64,000 bases of DNA from Pseudonocardia asaccharolytica DSM 44247 = NBRC 16224 (GTDB taxonomy: Bacteria; Actinomycetota; Actinomycetes; Mycobacteriales; Pseudonocardiaceae): assembly GCF_000423625.1 (NCBI RefSeq), contig NZ_AUII01000001.1, forward strand, positions 372,001 through 436,000. Reading direction: 5' to 3'. The position numbers and the translations under genes were made by a program. Below, piece after piece: positions 56,740 to 64,000 of this stretch (position 1 is its first letter; the number at the start of each line of letters is the position of its first letter). The notes under the pieces were generated by a model. That model was not told the DNA's origin. It worked only from the letters and a program-made list of their open reading frames with translations, and did not search any database.

Positions 56740-58260
56740 TCATCCGTGCTCGGAGAGCTCGACGCAGACGTTGGTCAGCTCGGAGTAGAAGTCGAGCGAG
56801 TGCCGGCCGCCCTCGCGACCGATGCCGGAGGCTTTCATCCCGCCGAATGGCGAGCGCAGGTCGCGGAGGAACCAGCTGTTCACCCATACCAGTCCGGCCT
56901 CCAGACGGGGCGCCACGCGGTGGGCGCGGTGCACATCGCTGGTCCATACGGTGGCCGCCAGGCCGTAGTCGCTTTCGTTGGCGGTCTGCACTGCCTCGTC
57001 CTCGTCGTCGAACGGTTGGAGGTGGCAGACCGGCCCGAAGATCTCCTCGCGGTTCACCCGAGCGTCGGATCCCAGGCCGGCAAGCACGGTGGGCTGGATG
57101 TACGCCCCGCCGTCACGGTCGTCGCCGAAGGTGGGGACGCCGCCGCCGGCCAGTACTGTGGCCCCTTCCTGCGTCGCGAGGTGGTAGTAGCTGAGCACCT
57201 TGTCGCGATGGCCGTGTGAGATCATCGGGATGACCTGGGTGTGCGGGTCCGCGGGCCAGCCGTAGCGCTGTTGCCGGGCCTGGTCGGTCAGCCGGTCGCG
57301 GAACTCGGCGAACACAGCGCGCTGGACCAGTACTCGTTCGGTGCATAGACAGACCTGCCCGCCGTTGGTGAATACCGACCGTGTGGTGCCGGCCACCGCG
57401 GCGTCCAGGTCGGCGTCGGCGAAGACCAGCGCCGCGTTCTTGCCGCCGAGCTCGAAGGACACCGCCTTGAGCCCCGCCGCGGCCGAGCGCATGATCGCGC
57501 TTCCGGTACCGGACTCGCCGGTGAACGTGATCGCGTCGATCCCGGCGTGGCTGGTGAGCAGCTCGCCGGCCGCACCCGGCCCGTGGCCGTGCACGAGGTT
57601 GAACACCCCCTCGGGTACGCTGGCGCGGTCCATCACCTCGGCGAGCACGGTCGCCGACGAGGGAGTCTCCTCCGAGGGCTTGACGATCACGGTGTTCCCG
57701 CAGGCCAACGCGGGCGCGACCTTCCAGGTGGTGAGCAGCAGCGGTAGGTTCCACGGAACCACCACGGCCACCACACCCACTGGCCGCCGCACGGCGTAGT
57801 TCAGCGCCCGGCGGCCGTCCGCGGTGGTGGTTTGGAAGGCCTCCAGCGGCGCTCCCGCGATCAGGTCGGCGAACGCCCGGAAGTTCGCTGCGCCGCGCGG
57901 GACGTCCAGGGTTCGGGCCTGGGAAACCGACTTTCCGGTGTCGGCGACCTCTGCCGCGACCAGGTCCTCGTGGCGGCGCTCCAGCTCGTCGGCGATCCGC
58001 CGCAGCAGGGCGGCGCGGTCGTCGGGGGAGGTGCGGGCCCACGGCCCGTGCAACGCCCGGCGCGCCACGGACACCGCCGTGTCCACGGTCTCTTCATCAC
58101 CTTCGGCGACCTCCAGGATCATCCGTCCGGTCACCGGGCTGATCTTCGGGAAGGTCGCATCAACGGGTAGGAACCGCCCACCTACGTAGTGGCGCAGCAC
58201 GCCGCGCTCGGTGCCGGGCTGTCCGGCCATCAGCTCCGGCGACCATCGGGCAGCTCTCAT
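56740..58260 (-). CDS. Aldehyde dehydrogenase (2-aminomuconic/2-hydroxymuconic semialdehyde type)
   Basis: 506 residues from an ATG at 58260 after GGGAGGA. Catalytic Cys304 in GGQVC and Glu270 in SFELGGKN are present, with NAD elements [18 protein letters not shown] and [12 protein letters not shown]. The C-terminal region [29 protein letters not shown] matches the muconic-semialdehyde dehydrogenase branch (DmpC/AmnC-like). It would oxidise the reactive ring-cleavage semialdehyde released inside the shell. The first 20 residues extend beyond the usual start and could be a targeting tail, though they are not clearly helical. Confidence 0.93.
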   Translation of the reverse strand: MRAARWSPELMAGQPGTERGVLRHYVGGRFLPVDATFPKISPVTGRMILEVAEGDEETVDTAVSVARRALHGPWARTSPDDRAALLRRIADELERRHEDLVAAEVADTGKSVSQARTLDVPRGAANFRAFADLIAGAPLEAFQTTTADGRRALNYAVRRPVGVVAVVVPWNLPLLLTTWKVAPALACGNTVIVKPSEETPSSATVLAEVMDRASVPEGVFNLVHGHGPGAAGELLTSHAGIDAITFTGESGTGSAIMRSAAAGLKAVSFELGGKNAALVFADADLDAAVAGTTRSVFTNGGQVCLCTERVLVQRAVFAEFRDRLTDQARQQRYGWPADPHTQVIPMISHGHRDKVLSYYHLATQEGATVLAGGGVPTFGDDRDGGAYIQPTVLAGLGSDARVNREEIFGPVCHLQPFDDEDEAVQTANESDYGLAATVWTSDVHRAHRVAPRLEAGLVWVNSWFLRDLRSPFGGMKASGIGREGGRHSLDFYSELTNVCVELSEHG

Positions 58261-58282
58261 CAGGGGTCCTCCCGTAGGGCGG

Positions 58283-59047
58283 CTAGGGTCGAGCCCGGTC
58301 CGGCGCTGGTGGCAGCCGGAACACGCGGCCTGGGACCGGGGCGTCCCCGTCGGCCAGCCCGACGGTCGTGCGGATGCGTACGGCGGACCCTTCGGGATCG
58401 AGCACGTCGAACAGCAGCGTGTGCATCCCGACCGCGCGTGCCCCGCTCAAGTTTGCGGGGAGATCGTCGACGAACAGGCAACGAGAGGGATCCTCGCCCA
58501 GCGTCTCCGCCGCCGCCGCGAATGCCTGCGGGTCGGGTTTGAGCACGCCGAGGCTGGCGGCCTCGAGGATCGCGTCGAAACACACCAGTTCCGGGAACCG
58601 CCGCGGCCAGTCCGCGCCGAACCAGTGGGCCATGTCGTTGGTGAAGGCCACCAACCGGACCCGCTCGGTGAGCTGGGTGATGAGACCGCGCATCTCGGCG
58701 CGGATCCCCCGGCATTCCCGCCACAGGGTTGCGATGTCGAGCTCGGGCCGACGCTCGCTCCATCGTCGCCAGTAGTCCCGCTCCTGTAGCACTCCCCGTT
58801 CGACGGCCTTGTACTCCCCGTCCCTGGCGAACGGGCCTCCGGGCAGACCCGGCGCACCGGTCAGCTCGAACAGGGTTGGGATCACCACCCCACCCATGTC
58901 GAGGATGACCGTGGTCAACGCCGCGCCGTCCACGGTGGGTATGGCCCGGCGGGCTGTCACTCGGCGCAGCGTCCGCCGTCGCCGTGCCGCCCAGCCCGAC
59001 CACTGGGCCGACCGCGGAGCCGTTGGCTCACTCTGATCTCTGGGCAC
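58283..59047 (-). CDS. HAD-superfamily hydrolase (phosphatase-like)
   Basis: 254 residues if started at the GTG at 59047; a GTG at 58960 would remove an Arg-rich 29-residue extension. The HAD core shows motif I as ILDMGGVVIP, where the second Asp is replaced by Gly, then VAFTNDMAHW (motif II), LKPDPQAF (motif III Lys) and CLFVDDLPANL (motif IV). The nucleophile Asp is kept. It sits directly after the PEP-synthase-like large subunit and could reverse or proofread phosphorylation, but HAD proteins in such loci may also be dehalogenase-like. Function open. Confidence 0.82.
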   Translation of the reverse strand: MPRDQSEPTAPRSAQWSGWAARRRRTLRRVTARRAIPTVDGAALTTVILDMGGVVIPTLFELTGAPGLPGGPFARDGEYKAVERGVLQERDYWRRWSERRPELDIATLWRECRGIRAEMRGLITQLTERVRLVAFTNDMAHWFGADWPRRFPELVCFDAILEAASLGVLKPDPQAFAAAAETLGEDPSRCLFVDDLPANLSGARAVGMHTLLFDVLDPEGSAVRIRTTVGLADGDAPVPGRVFRLPPAPDRARP

Positions 59048-59050
59048 TGG

Positions 59051-60877
59051 TCAGTCCAGGACCGTGACGACGCCGGTGTCCCCGTCCACCCGGACGCGCT
59101 GGCCGCCCTTGAGCTTCGCCACCGCGTGGCCGGTCCCGACCACCGCCGGCAGCCCGTACTCCCGGCAGACGATGGCTGTGTGGCTCATGATGCCGCCCAC
59201 ATCCGATACCGTGGCCGCGATCTTGGAGAAGACCGGCGCCCAGGACGGCGAGGTCGCCGGGCACACCATGATGTCGCCCTGCTGGATGCTGTCGAGCTGG
59301 GACAGCTGCCGAATGATCCGGACCGGCCCCTCGACCACACCGGGTGAACCGGCCACTCCCCGGAATACCCGCCCCGAGCGGGTGTCGTCGGAGTCGTCGA
59401 GCCATTCGTTGACGGTCTCGGTGGTGATGCCCCACAGCATCACGGTGAGCGGTTCGGTGACCGCCTCCGGTGTGGGGCCGAGCGCCGGCACCGGCTCCCA
59501 CTCCTGCAATGCCTGGAAGATCCGACGGCGCTCGGCGATCACCGGCCGCCAGTAGTCCCGGGACCGGGCCACGCCGCCCACCGACCAGGCCGCCACCAGG
59601 TCGTAGAGGGTTTCCGAGACCTCGTAGCGGCGGAGGAAGAACATGTCCTCCGGATCGTCGAAGATGCCGTGCGCGACCAGCGTCCGGGACAGTTCCTTGG
59701 ACTTCGCCCAGAACGTCGCCCACATCCAGTGTTCGATGTAGAGCGCGTGCTCCTCGATGTAGACGAAGACCGTCCGCGCCAGTTCGACCACCTCGTCGAA
59801 GGAGAGACGGTCCTCGGGCACCAGCAGGTCGCGGTACTCCTTGGTGATCCGCTCTCGTTCGGCGAGCAAGCGTTCGGTGGGGCGGTCGATCACCTGGCCG
59901 GCCTTAAGTCGGGCGACGTAGTCCCGGACCGAGGTCAGCGGGATGTTCGGGTCGTCAAGCCACGTGTCGTACACGTGATAGCCGCCCGGGTGACCCGGGT
60001 CGGTGTTGACCAGGAACCAGGGATCTGAGGTGGCCTCCCAGTCGGCGACCCACTCCCGGCCGGCCTGGCTCCCGGCGAGCTGAGCAAACAGCGTCTGTGC
60101 GTCTTGGGAGGTGAGGACCTCGGCGTCGATGCCGAGCCGAACCGCTTCTTTGGCCAGGCGCTTGAGTTCGTCGTCGGGGCGGTACAGGTCGACGTGCAGC
60201 CCGCCGATCATCCGTGCGATGGACTGATCGCTGATGTCGGGGAACGCCTTCTTACAGAAGCCGAAGAACGTAAGATAGGCGGCGTAACCGACGTTGAGCA
60301 TCTCGAAGTGGTACTGGTACGTCTCGTACATCGTCTGAACGAGAATGTCGAAATCCCGAATCAACCGGTAGCCGGCCGAGTGCCCCAGGTGGGAGAAGAC
60401 CGTCTCCTCCGGCTCGAGGTCGGGAAGCGGATCGAAGCGCAGCGCCCGAATCCGCTGGTGCGCCGCGACCACCTTCTGCTTCCACTTCGTGTAGATCTCG
60501 TCCCAGTTCTCGTAGTAGTGCCCGGCGCGGCGGGCGAACTCCTCGGCCCGGGCGGCCACCTGCTCGGGTGGCGCGGAGATCGGGGAGACGTACAGCCGAC
60601 CGTTGACGATCCGCTGGTCGTTGCCGAAGGCCGGGGGCATGGCGAAGATCCGCGTGTTGAACGCGCCCAGCGCCTGCCACCAGCACTCGCACTGAATCTC
60701 GTCGTATGGGTGTATCACCTCCGGGTGGTGCAGCCGGTCCTGGAACCAGAAGCGGTTCTCGTCCTGCTCGCGGCGCTCCTCGCCGAACAGGTGATACCAG
60801 TTGTACATGCGCTCCCAGCCCTCCGCGCCAGGCGGCGTGGGAACCTCGAAGGGACTGGGGAACCGGTTCTCGGCCAT
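59051..60877 (-). CDS. PEP-utilising enzyme, phosphohistidine/catalytic subunit (phenylphosphate-synthase large-subunit-like)
   Basis: 608 residues (about 69 kDa) from an ATG at 60877. The C-terminus holds the PEP-mobile domain with the phosphorylatable His566 in GGIMSHTAIVCREYGLPAVVG and PATSPSWAPVFSKI. The long N-terminal part (residues 1-480) is specific to this group and lacks the ATP-grasp domain, which is encoded separately at 60919-62010. This split matches the 70-kDa protein of phenylphosphate synthase from phenol-degrading Thauera, which transfers the beta-phosphate of ATP to phenol. Located in a microcompartment operon. Rifampicin-phosphotransferase-like enzymes are the main alternative. 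Confidence 0.85.
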   Translation of the reverse strand: MAENRFPSPFEVPTPPGAEGWERMYNWYHLFGEERREQDENRFWFQDRLHHPEVIHPYDEIQCECWWQALGAFNTRIFAMPPAFGNDQRIVNGRLYVSPISAPPEQVAARAEEFARRAGHYYENWDEIYTKWKQKVVAAHQRIRALRFDPLPDLEPEETVFSHLGHSAGYRLIRDFDILVQTMYETYQYHFEMLNVGYAAYLTFFGFCKKAFPDISDQSIARMIGGLHVDLYRPDDELKRLAKEAVRLGIDAEVLTSQDAQTLFAQLAGSQAGREWVADWEATSDPWFLVNTDPGHPGGYHVYDTWLDDPNIPLTSVRDYVARLKAGQVIDRPTERLLAERERITKEYRDLLVPEDRLSFDEVVELARTVFVYIEEHALYIEHWMWATFWAKSKELSRTLVAHGIFDDPEDMFFLRRYEVSETLYDLVAAWSVGGVARSRDYWRPVIAERRRIFQALQEWEPVPALGPTPEAVTEPLTVMLWGITTETVNEWLDDSDDTRSGRVFRGVAGSPGVVEGPVRIIRQLSQLDSIQQGDIMVCPATSPSWAPVFSKIAATVSDVGGIMSHTAIVCREYGLPAVVGTGHAVAKLKGGQRVRVDGDTGVVTVLD

Positions 60878-60918
60878 ACGGCTCGTCCTTTCCGGTGAGG
60901 GATCTGCGGGTGGTTCGA

Positions 60919-62010
60919 TCAGCCGGGGTGGCCGCCGGCCGCGCCGGGCACACCTGCGCCAGCGGTGAGGGTGGCGAGGACGGACTGCAGAGCGGTGCGG
61001 CCACCGGCCACCCCGGACCGGGCGCGGCGGGACCACACCGTCTCCGGGCGGGTCTGCAGGAGGAAGACGTTGTCCGGCGCGGCACCCTCGTCGAGGGCGA
61101 ACTCACCGTCCTGCGGACATCCGGACCGCTGCTCGACCAGCCGCGCCAGCCGGACCAGTTCGCCGATCTCGGCGTCGGTCAGGCTGGGTTGTTCCCGGCG
61201 GCCCTGCGGCACGGCGGCGGCGACGACGCCGTGTGCGGCATGGGGGTCGCGGACGGCTGCGCTCTTCTTGACGGCGACGTCGCGCCGCAGGATCTCGCCG
61301 CTGACCTTGTCCACCACGAAGCGGTCCGGGGTGACCTGACCGGATACCAATGGTTCGCCAAGTCCCCAGACCGATTCGATGACGACCTTCGAGGGGTCCC
61401 CGTTGGACGGGTTGAGCGTCATGAACACCCCGGCCGCGGTCGCCGGCACCATTCGCTGCACCACCACCGCCATCGCGTCGTCGAGGGCGGCGGAGCCGAT
61501 GCGCAGCCGGTAGCTGAGGGTGCGGGCGGTGAACAGGCTGGCCCAACAGGACCGGACGCAGTCCTGCAGCGCCTCCGCGCCGTCTACCCAGAGGTAGGTG
61601 TCGTGCTCGCCGGCGAAGCTCTTGTCCGCTGAGTCCTCGGCCGCCGAGCTCGATCGCACCGCGACCGGGAGATCGGTCCCGACGGTCCGACGCAGCTGCT
61701 CGTATGCCTCGTCGATCGCGTCCCGTGTGCGGTGTCCCGCGGTGGCCTCGACGACGCGGCCACGCAGCTCGGCGGCGAACCGCTCCAGCTCGCTCGTCGG
61801 CTGATCCGGGTCGAACCTGGCCAGCTGCTCGTCGATGTCGCGCCGCAGGTCGGGACCGAGCGCTGCGCGAAACGCCGCGGTGGTGACCACGAACCCGGGT
61901 GGGACCCGCAATCCGGCCTGGCTCATCTCGGCCAGTCCGGCGCCCTTCCCGCCGACCAGGGCGCGATCGCGACAGCGGGCTTCGTCGAACCAGATGATCG
62001 TCGCGGTCAC
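60919..62010 (-). CDS. PEP-synthase-like ATP-binding subunit (PPDK_N; phenylphosphate-synthase small-subunit-like)
   Basis: 363 residues (about 39 kDa) from a GTG at 62010 with GGAGGAC upstream, overlapping the vertex-protein stop (GTGA). ATP-binding elements: LVGGKGAGLAEMSQAGLRVPPGFVVTT, PVAVRSSSAAEDSADKSFAGEHDTYL, and the terminal LLQTRPETVWSRRAR. The phosphohistidine domain is absent and supplied by the next gene. After the normal end of the domain there are about 32 extra residues: a Gly/Ala linker, a short amphipathic helix (TALQSVLATL) and a Gly/Pro tail, resembling a shell-targeting encapsulation peptide. Confidence 0.87.
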   Translation of the reverse strand: MTATIIWFDEARCRDRALVGGKGAGLAEMSQAGLRVPPGFVVTTAAFRAALGPDLRRDIDEQLARFDPDQPTSELERFAAELRGRVVEATAGHRTRDAIDEAYEQLRRTVGTDLPVAVRSSSAAEDSADKSFAGEHDTYLWVDGAEALQDCVRSCWASLFTARTLSYRLRIGSAALDDAMAVVVQRMVPATAAGVFMTLNPSNGDPSKVVIESVWGLGEPLVSGQVTPDRFVVDKVSGEILRRDVAVKKSAAVRDPHAAHGVVAAAVPQGRREQPSLTDAEIGELVRLARLVEQRSGCPQDGEFALDEGAAPDNVFLLQTRPETVWSRRARSGVAGGRTALQSVLATLTAGAGVPGAAGGHPG

Positions 62011-62285
62011 GTTCGTCCTCCGCCCGCCGCGGTGGGCGGTGCTGATGGTTCGTCAGCGACCGCCACCAGCGCGACGACGGCCGCGTCGACGGTCGCCTCG
62101 CCGGTGGCGGCCTGGGCCGCCTCGTCCGTGGCGACCAGCACCCGAGAGCCGCGCCCACATTCCATCAGGTCGACCGCGACGAGCGGGTGCCCACCGATCG
62201 GCTGCACCAGCACCAGACGCCGCCCGTCCAATCCGGTGACCTGCCGGTCCGCCCAGACCGGCCCTTGCACCTCCCCGATGAGCAT
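62007..62285 (-). CDS. EutN/CcmL-family microcompartment vertex protein (BMC-P)
   Basis: 92 residues. LIGEVQGPVWADRQVTGLDGRRLVLVQP, then VAVDLMECGRGSRVLVATDEAA and the C-terminal VDAAVVALVAVAD are diagnostic of the pentameric proteins that cap icosahedral shell vertices. The ATG at 62285 overlaps the stop of the shell gene upstream (TGATG). A single vertex protein is visible in the window; others may lie outside. Confidence 0.95.
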   Translation of the reverse strand: MLIGEVQGPVWADRQVTGLDGRRLVLVQPIGGHPLVAVDLMECGRGSRVLVATDEAAQAATGEATVDAAVVALVAVADEPSAPPTAAGGGRT

Positions 62286-62614
62286 CAATCCACCCGTCCC
62301 TCGATGGCCTCGACGACCTGCCGGATGACCTGGCCCGGCCCTGCCGCGAGAACCTCCGCGGAGGCGCTGTGCGGCTTGGGGTACACCTGAGCGCTGTGCA
62401 CCAGTCCGTGCTGCTGGACCGCGGCGGTGCCGGCCTCCACGGCCTGACGGACCGCCGCGAGCGTGCCCTGGATGCCAGCGACCAGATAGCCGCTACTCAC
62501 CCGCTCGATCGCAATGCACCGGACGTCGGCGGTCTTGAGCATCGCCTCGATCCCGGCGGACAGCGCAACCACGCCGCGCGTCTCGATCAGACCGATCGCT
62601 CGATCCGATGCCAT
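62285..62614 (-). CDS. Microcompartment shell protein (BMC-H), copy 2
   Basis: 109 residues from an ATG at 62614 after GGAGG. RAIGLIETRGVVALSAGIEAMLKTADVRCIAIERVSSGYLVAGIQGTLAAVRQAVEAGTA is a canonical BMC fold; the final strand/helix VIRQVVEAIEG is present. It forms cyclic hexamers whose central pore, lined near VSSGYLV, would let substrates through. It lies 31 bases downstream of the other shell gene. Confidence 0.96.
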   Translation of the reverse strand: MASDRAIGLIETRGVVALSAGIEAMLKTADVRCIAIERVSSGYLVAGIQGTLAAVRQAVEAGTAAVQQHGLVHSAQVYPKPHSASAEVLAAGPGQVIRQVVEAIEGRVD

Positions 62615-62645
62615 GCCTAACCTCCAAGGAAACTGTCAAGAAAGA

Positions 62646-62942
62646 TCAACTGGGCAGGACGGCCTGCGGGTCGAGACCCAGGGCCGCCACCGGGGGACTC
62701 GGGCTGGCGAACACGATCGAGGAGACCGCCCGGCCGGAGACTGCCCGCGCGGTCTCCTCCCCGATGTCCGCGGCCTCCTCCACTGTCGCCAGGTCGCCGG
62801 CGATCGCCACCGACACCAGACCGCCGCCCACCTTGATCACGCCTCGGATCTCGACGTCGGTCGCTTTCGCCATCGCATCGACCGCGTCGAAGATGGGCAC
62901 GAAGCCCTCCGCCTCGATGAAGCCGACCGCCTGATTCGCCAT
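62646..62942 (-). CDS. Microcompartment shell protein (BMC-H), copy 1
   Basis: 98 residues from an ATG at 62942 after GAGGAGAG. ANQAVGFIEAEGFVPIFDAVDAMAKATDVEIRGVIKVGGGLVSVAIAGDLATVEEAADIG is the single BMC domain; the pore loop region is KVGGGLV. It differs clearly from copy 2, so the shell uses at least two tile types. It lies between the dioxygenase alpha subunit and shell copy 2. Confidence 0.96.
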   Translation of the reverse strand: MANQAVGFIEAEGFVPIFDAVDAMAKATDVEIRGVIKVGGGLVSVAIAGDLATVEEAADIGEETARAVSGRAVSSIVFASPSPPVAALGLDPQAVLPS

Positions 62943-62986
62943 GGTTCTCTCCTCCTGAGCAGGGTGGGTGCACTCGAGAAGGCCGG

Positions 62987-63811
62987 TCAGGCCGGCCAGT
63001 GGACGACCGCGGCACCGGTCCCCCAGATCGGCCCGGAGGCGAGGACCTCGCCCGGACCGACTGCGCCTTCGGCGCCGACCAGCCAGGGCAGCACGCGCAG
63101 CTGGCTGTCGGCCGCGGCCGCCCGGCTGTATGCTTCGCGCAGATCGAGCGCGGCGGCGAGGTCGCCGGCGGCGAGCAGGCCGAGCAGCCGGCTGTTCCAC
63201 TGCTCATGTGCCGGGTCACTGATCTCGTCCTCCTTCGGACTGATCCAGCGTGGGGTGAGCCCGGAGGACAGGCCGGAGACTCCGACGACGGCGATCCGTC
63301 GGCCGAGCCGGCGGGCCGCTGCGACACCGGCCGCACCCACCCGGAACAGTGCGTCGGCATCCGCGTAGAGGTTGCAGGAGACCTGGGCCATCGGCAGCGT
63401 GCGGTCCGGGTCGAGAAGTCGGCTCGCCACGACCGTGCCGGTGTCGATCGGGAAGTGCTCGTAGTGGGTGCGCCGGGCCTGCATGCCGACGGTGTCGATC
63501 TCGGCTGCCCACGCCTCGGCGAGCGCGGTGTCGGTGCGCAGGTCGTAGTCGAGGTGGCCGAAGTCGTAGGCGTACCAGTTCTCGTCGGTCCGCTGCCCGC
63601 GCGGGTTCGGATCCAGCTGAACCTGGTGGCCGAGCACCGTGAACCACTGGGTGGACAGCAGCAGGACCGCGTCCGGGTTCGCCGCCCGAAGCCGGGACCC
63701 GACCTCGAGCACCGCCTCGGCCAGCCGCTTCCAGCTGGGCGCCGGGGAAGCGGCGAGCAGGTGCGGCATGCCGGGGACCAGCGCACCGCCGACAACTGTC
63801 GCCTCAGACAT
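62987..63811 (-). CDS. Extradiol dioxygenase alpha subunit (2-aminophenol-1,6-dioxygenase alpha-like, probably non-catalytic)
   Basis: 274 residues from an ATG at 63811, overlapping the preceding stop by eight bases. LigB fold: GGALVPGMPHLLAASPAPSW, VLLLSTQWFTVLGHQVQL, YEHFPIDTGTVVASRLL, and VVGVSGLSSGLTPRW. The catalytic His of the SGGLSH type is replaced by Ser, and the second metal motif is TQW rather than an H-containing one. These losses are those of the structural alpha subunit in alpha2beta2 2-aminophenol dioxygenases; the catalytic beta subunit is probably the truncated gene upstream. Encodes the ring-cleavage step of the microcompartment. Confidence 0.87.
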   Translation of the reverse strand: MSEATVVGGALVPGMPHLLAASPAPSWKRLAEAVLEVGSRLRAANPDAVLLLSTQWFTVLGHQVQLDPNPRGQRTDENWYAYDFGHLDYDLRTDTALAEAWAAEIDTVGMQARRTHYEHFPIDTGTVVASRLLDPDRTLPMAQVSCNLYADADALFRVGAAGVAAARRLGRRIAVVGVSGLSSGLTPRWISPKEDEISDPAHEQWNSRLLGLLAAGDLAAALDLREAYSRAAAADSQLRVLPWLVGAEGAVGPGEVLASGPIWGTGAAVVHWPA

Positions 63812-64000
63812 CGCTGAACTCCTCCGGCACCCACTCGACGACCGCGTTGCCGGTGCCGATGATCGTCCCGTAACCGAGTACATCGCCCGGGATGGCCGGC
63901 CAGTCCAGCGCGGCCAGCAACCAGGTCAGGCTGCCGGCCTTGGTCTCCGAGGCGGTCTGTGCGATGTGTTGGGGGACGAAGTCGGCCACCGCGCGGGTCG
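63804..64000 (-). CDS. Extradiol dioxygenase beta-subunit-like, C-terminal part only (cut by window edge)
   Basis: The last 64 residues of a gene that begins beyond base 64000. The C-terminus SLTWLLAALDWPAIPGDVLGYGTIIGTGNAVVEWVP parallels the end of the neighbouring alpha subunit (GEVLASGPIWGTGAAVVHWP), so the two are homologous LigB-type subunits. Upstream position and pairing suggest the catalytic beta subunit. Metal ligands lie outside the window. Confidence 0.8.
   Translation of the reverse strand, partial: TRAVADFVPQHIAQTASETKAGSLTWLLAALDWPAIPGDVLGYGTIIGTGNAVVEWVPEEFSDV

Overview
The window looks like chromosome of a high-GC actinobacterium, most plausibly Pseudonocardia or a close Pseudonocardiaceae relative. 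The reasons are near-uniform G/C third positions, GTG/TTG starts with GGAGG-type ribosome binding sites, the mix of PaaX, IclR and GntR regulators, an NYN-LOTUS protein, and an actinobacterial aromatics-type microcompartment. The taxon is inferred. No rRNA, tRNA or CRISPR array was seen. Most of the content is catabolic, arranged as separate cassettes, each with its own regulator.

Left part (1-19.4 kb). A GntR regulator is cut by the window edge, followed by a Baeyer-Villiger monooxygenase/esterase pair and an NYN nuclease-like protein. Next come a deacetylase-fold hydrolase/isochorismatase-type amidase pair and an IS110-family element (about 6.68-8.03 kb). A PaaX regulator then precedes a salicylyl-CoA 5-hydroxylase-like flavoprotein and a broken aryl-AMP ligase that has lost its P-loop. 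At 12.8-19.0 kb an IclR regulator sits between a divergent amidohydrolase and a four-gene operon (CoA transferase, citryl-CoA lyase-like, MetE-like, intradiol dioxygenase). The same palindrome, CGGACA-N2-TGTCCG, lies in front of both transcription units.

Central island (about 19.5-46.6 kb). A 27-kb block is bounded by a 71-bp direct repeat (69/71 identical, same orientation), each copy carrying a GGGACC-TT-GGTCCC palindrome. Inside, two divergent operons start from one intergenic region with paired TCAAG-N3-CTTGA operators. The leftward operon encodes acyl-CoA activation and beta-oxidation-like steps (ligase, permuted CoA transferase, CCR-like reductase, KstD-like flavoprotein, SDR, amidohydrolase, MaoC, acyl-CoA dehydrogenase). 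The rightward operon encodes a P450 with its ferredoxin and reductase, plus a gallate/protocatechuate-4,5-type set (LigB-like dioxygenase, LigJ-like hydratase, LigK/RraA-like aldolases). A MarR regulator and a complete oligopeptide-type ABC importer with two binding proteins follow. Together they resemble a pathway that imports a substrate, activates it, oxidises it and meta-cleaves an aromatic ring to central metabolites.

Right part (46.6-64 kb). A GH65 phosphorylase under a DosR/DevR-like box is followed by remnants of a molybdenum-hydroxylase operon (coxM tail, coxS head) and an IS5-type element. A small LLM oxidoreductase/RidA/SnoaL cluster diverges from a large LuxR-type (LAL) ATPase regulator. 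The window ends in a minus-strand operon for a bacterial microcompartment of the aromatics (ARO) type. It contains extradiol dioxygenase subunits of the 2-aminophenol 1,6-dioxygenase kind, two hexameric shell proteins and one pentameric vertex protein. It also contains a two-protein PEP-synthase-like (phenylphosphate-synthase-like) enzyme, a HAD phosphatase-like protein, an aldehyde dehydrogenase and a RidA-type deaminase. The parts fit ring cleavage of an aminophenol or catechol inside a shell, oxidation of the toxic semialdehyde and deamination. The phosphotransferase pair is the least expected component.
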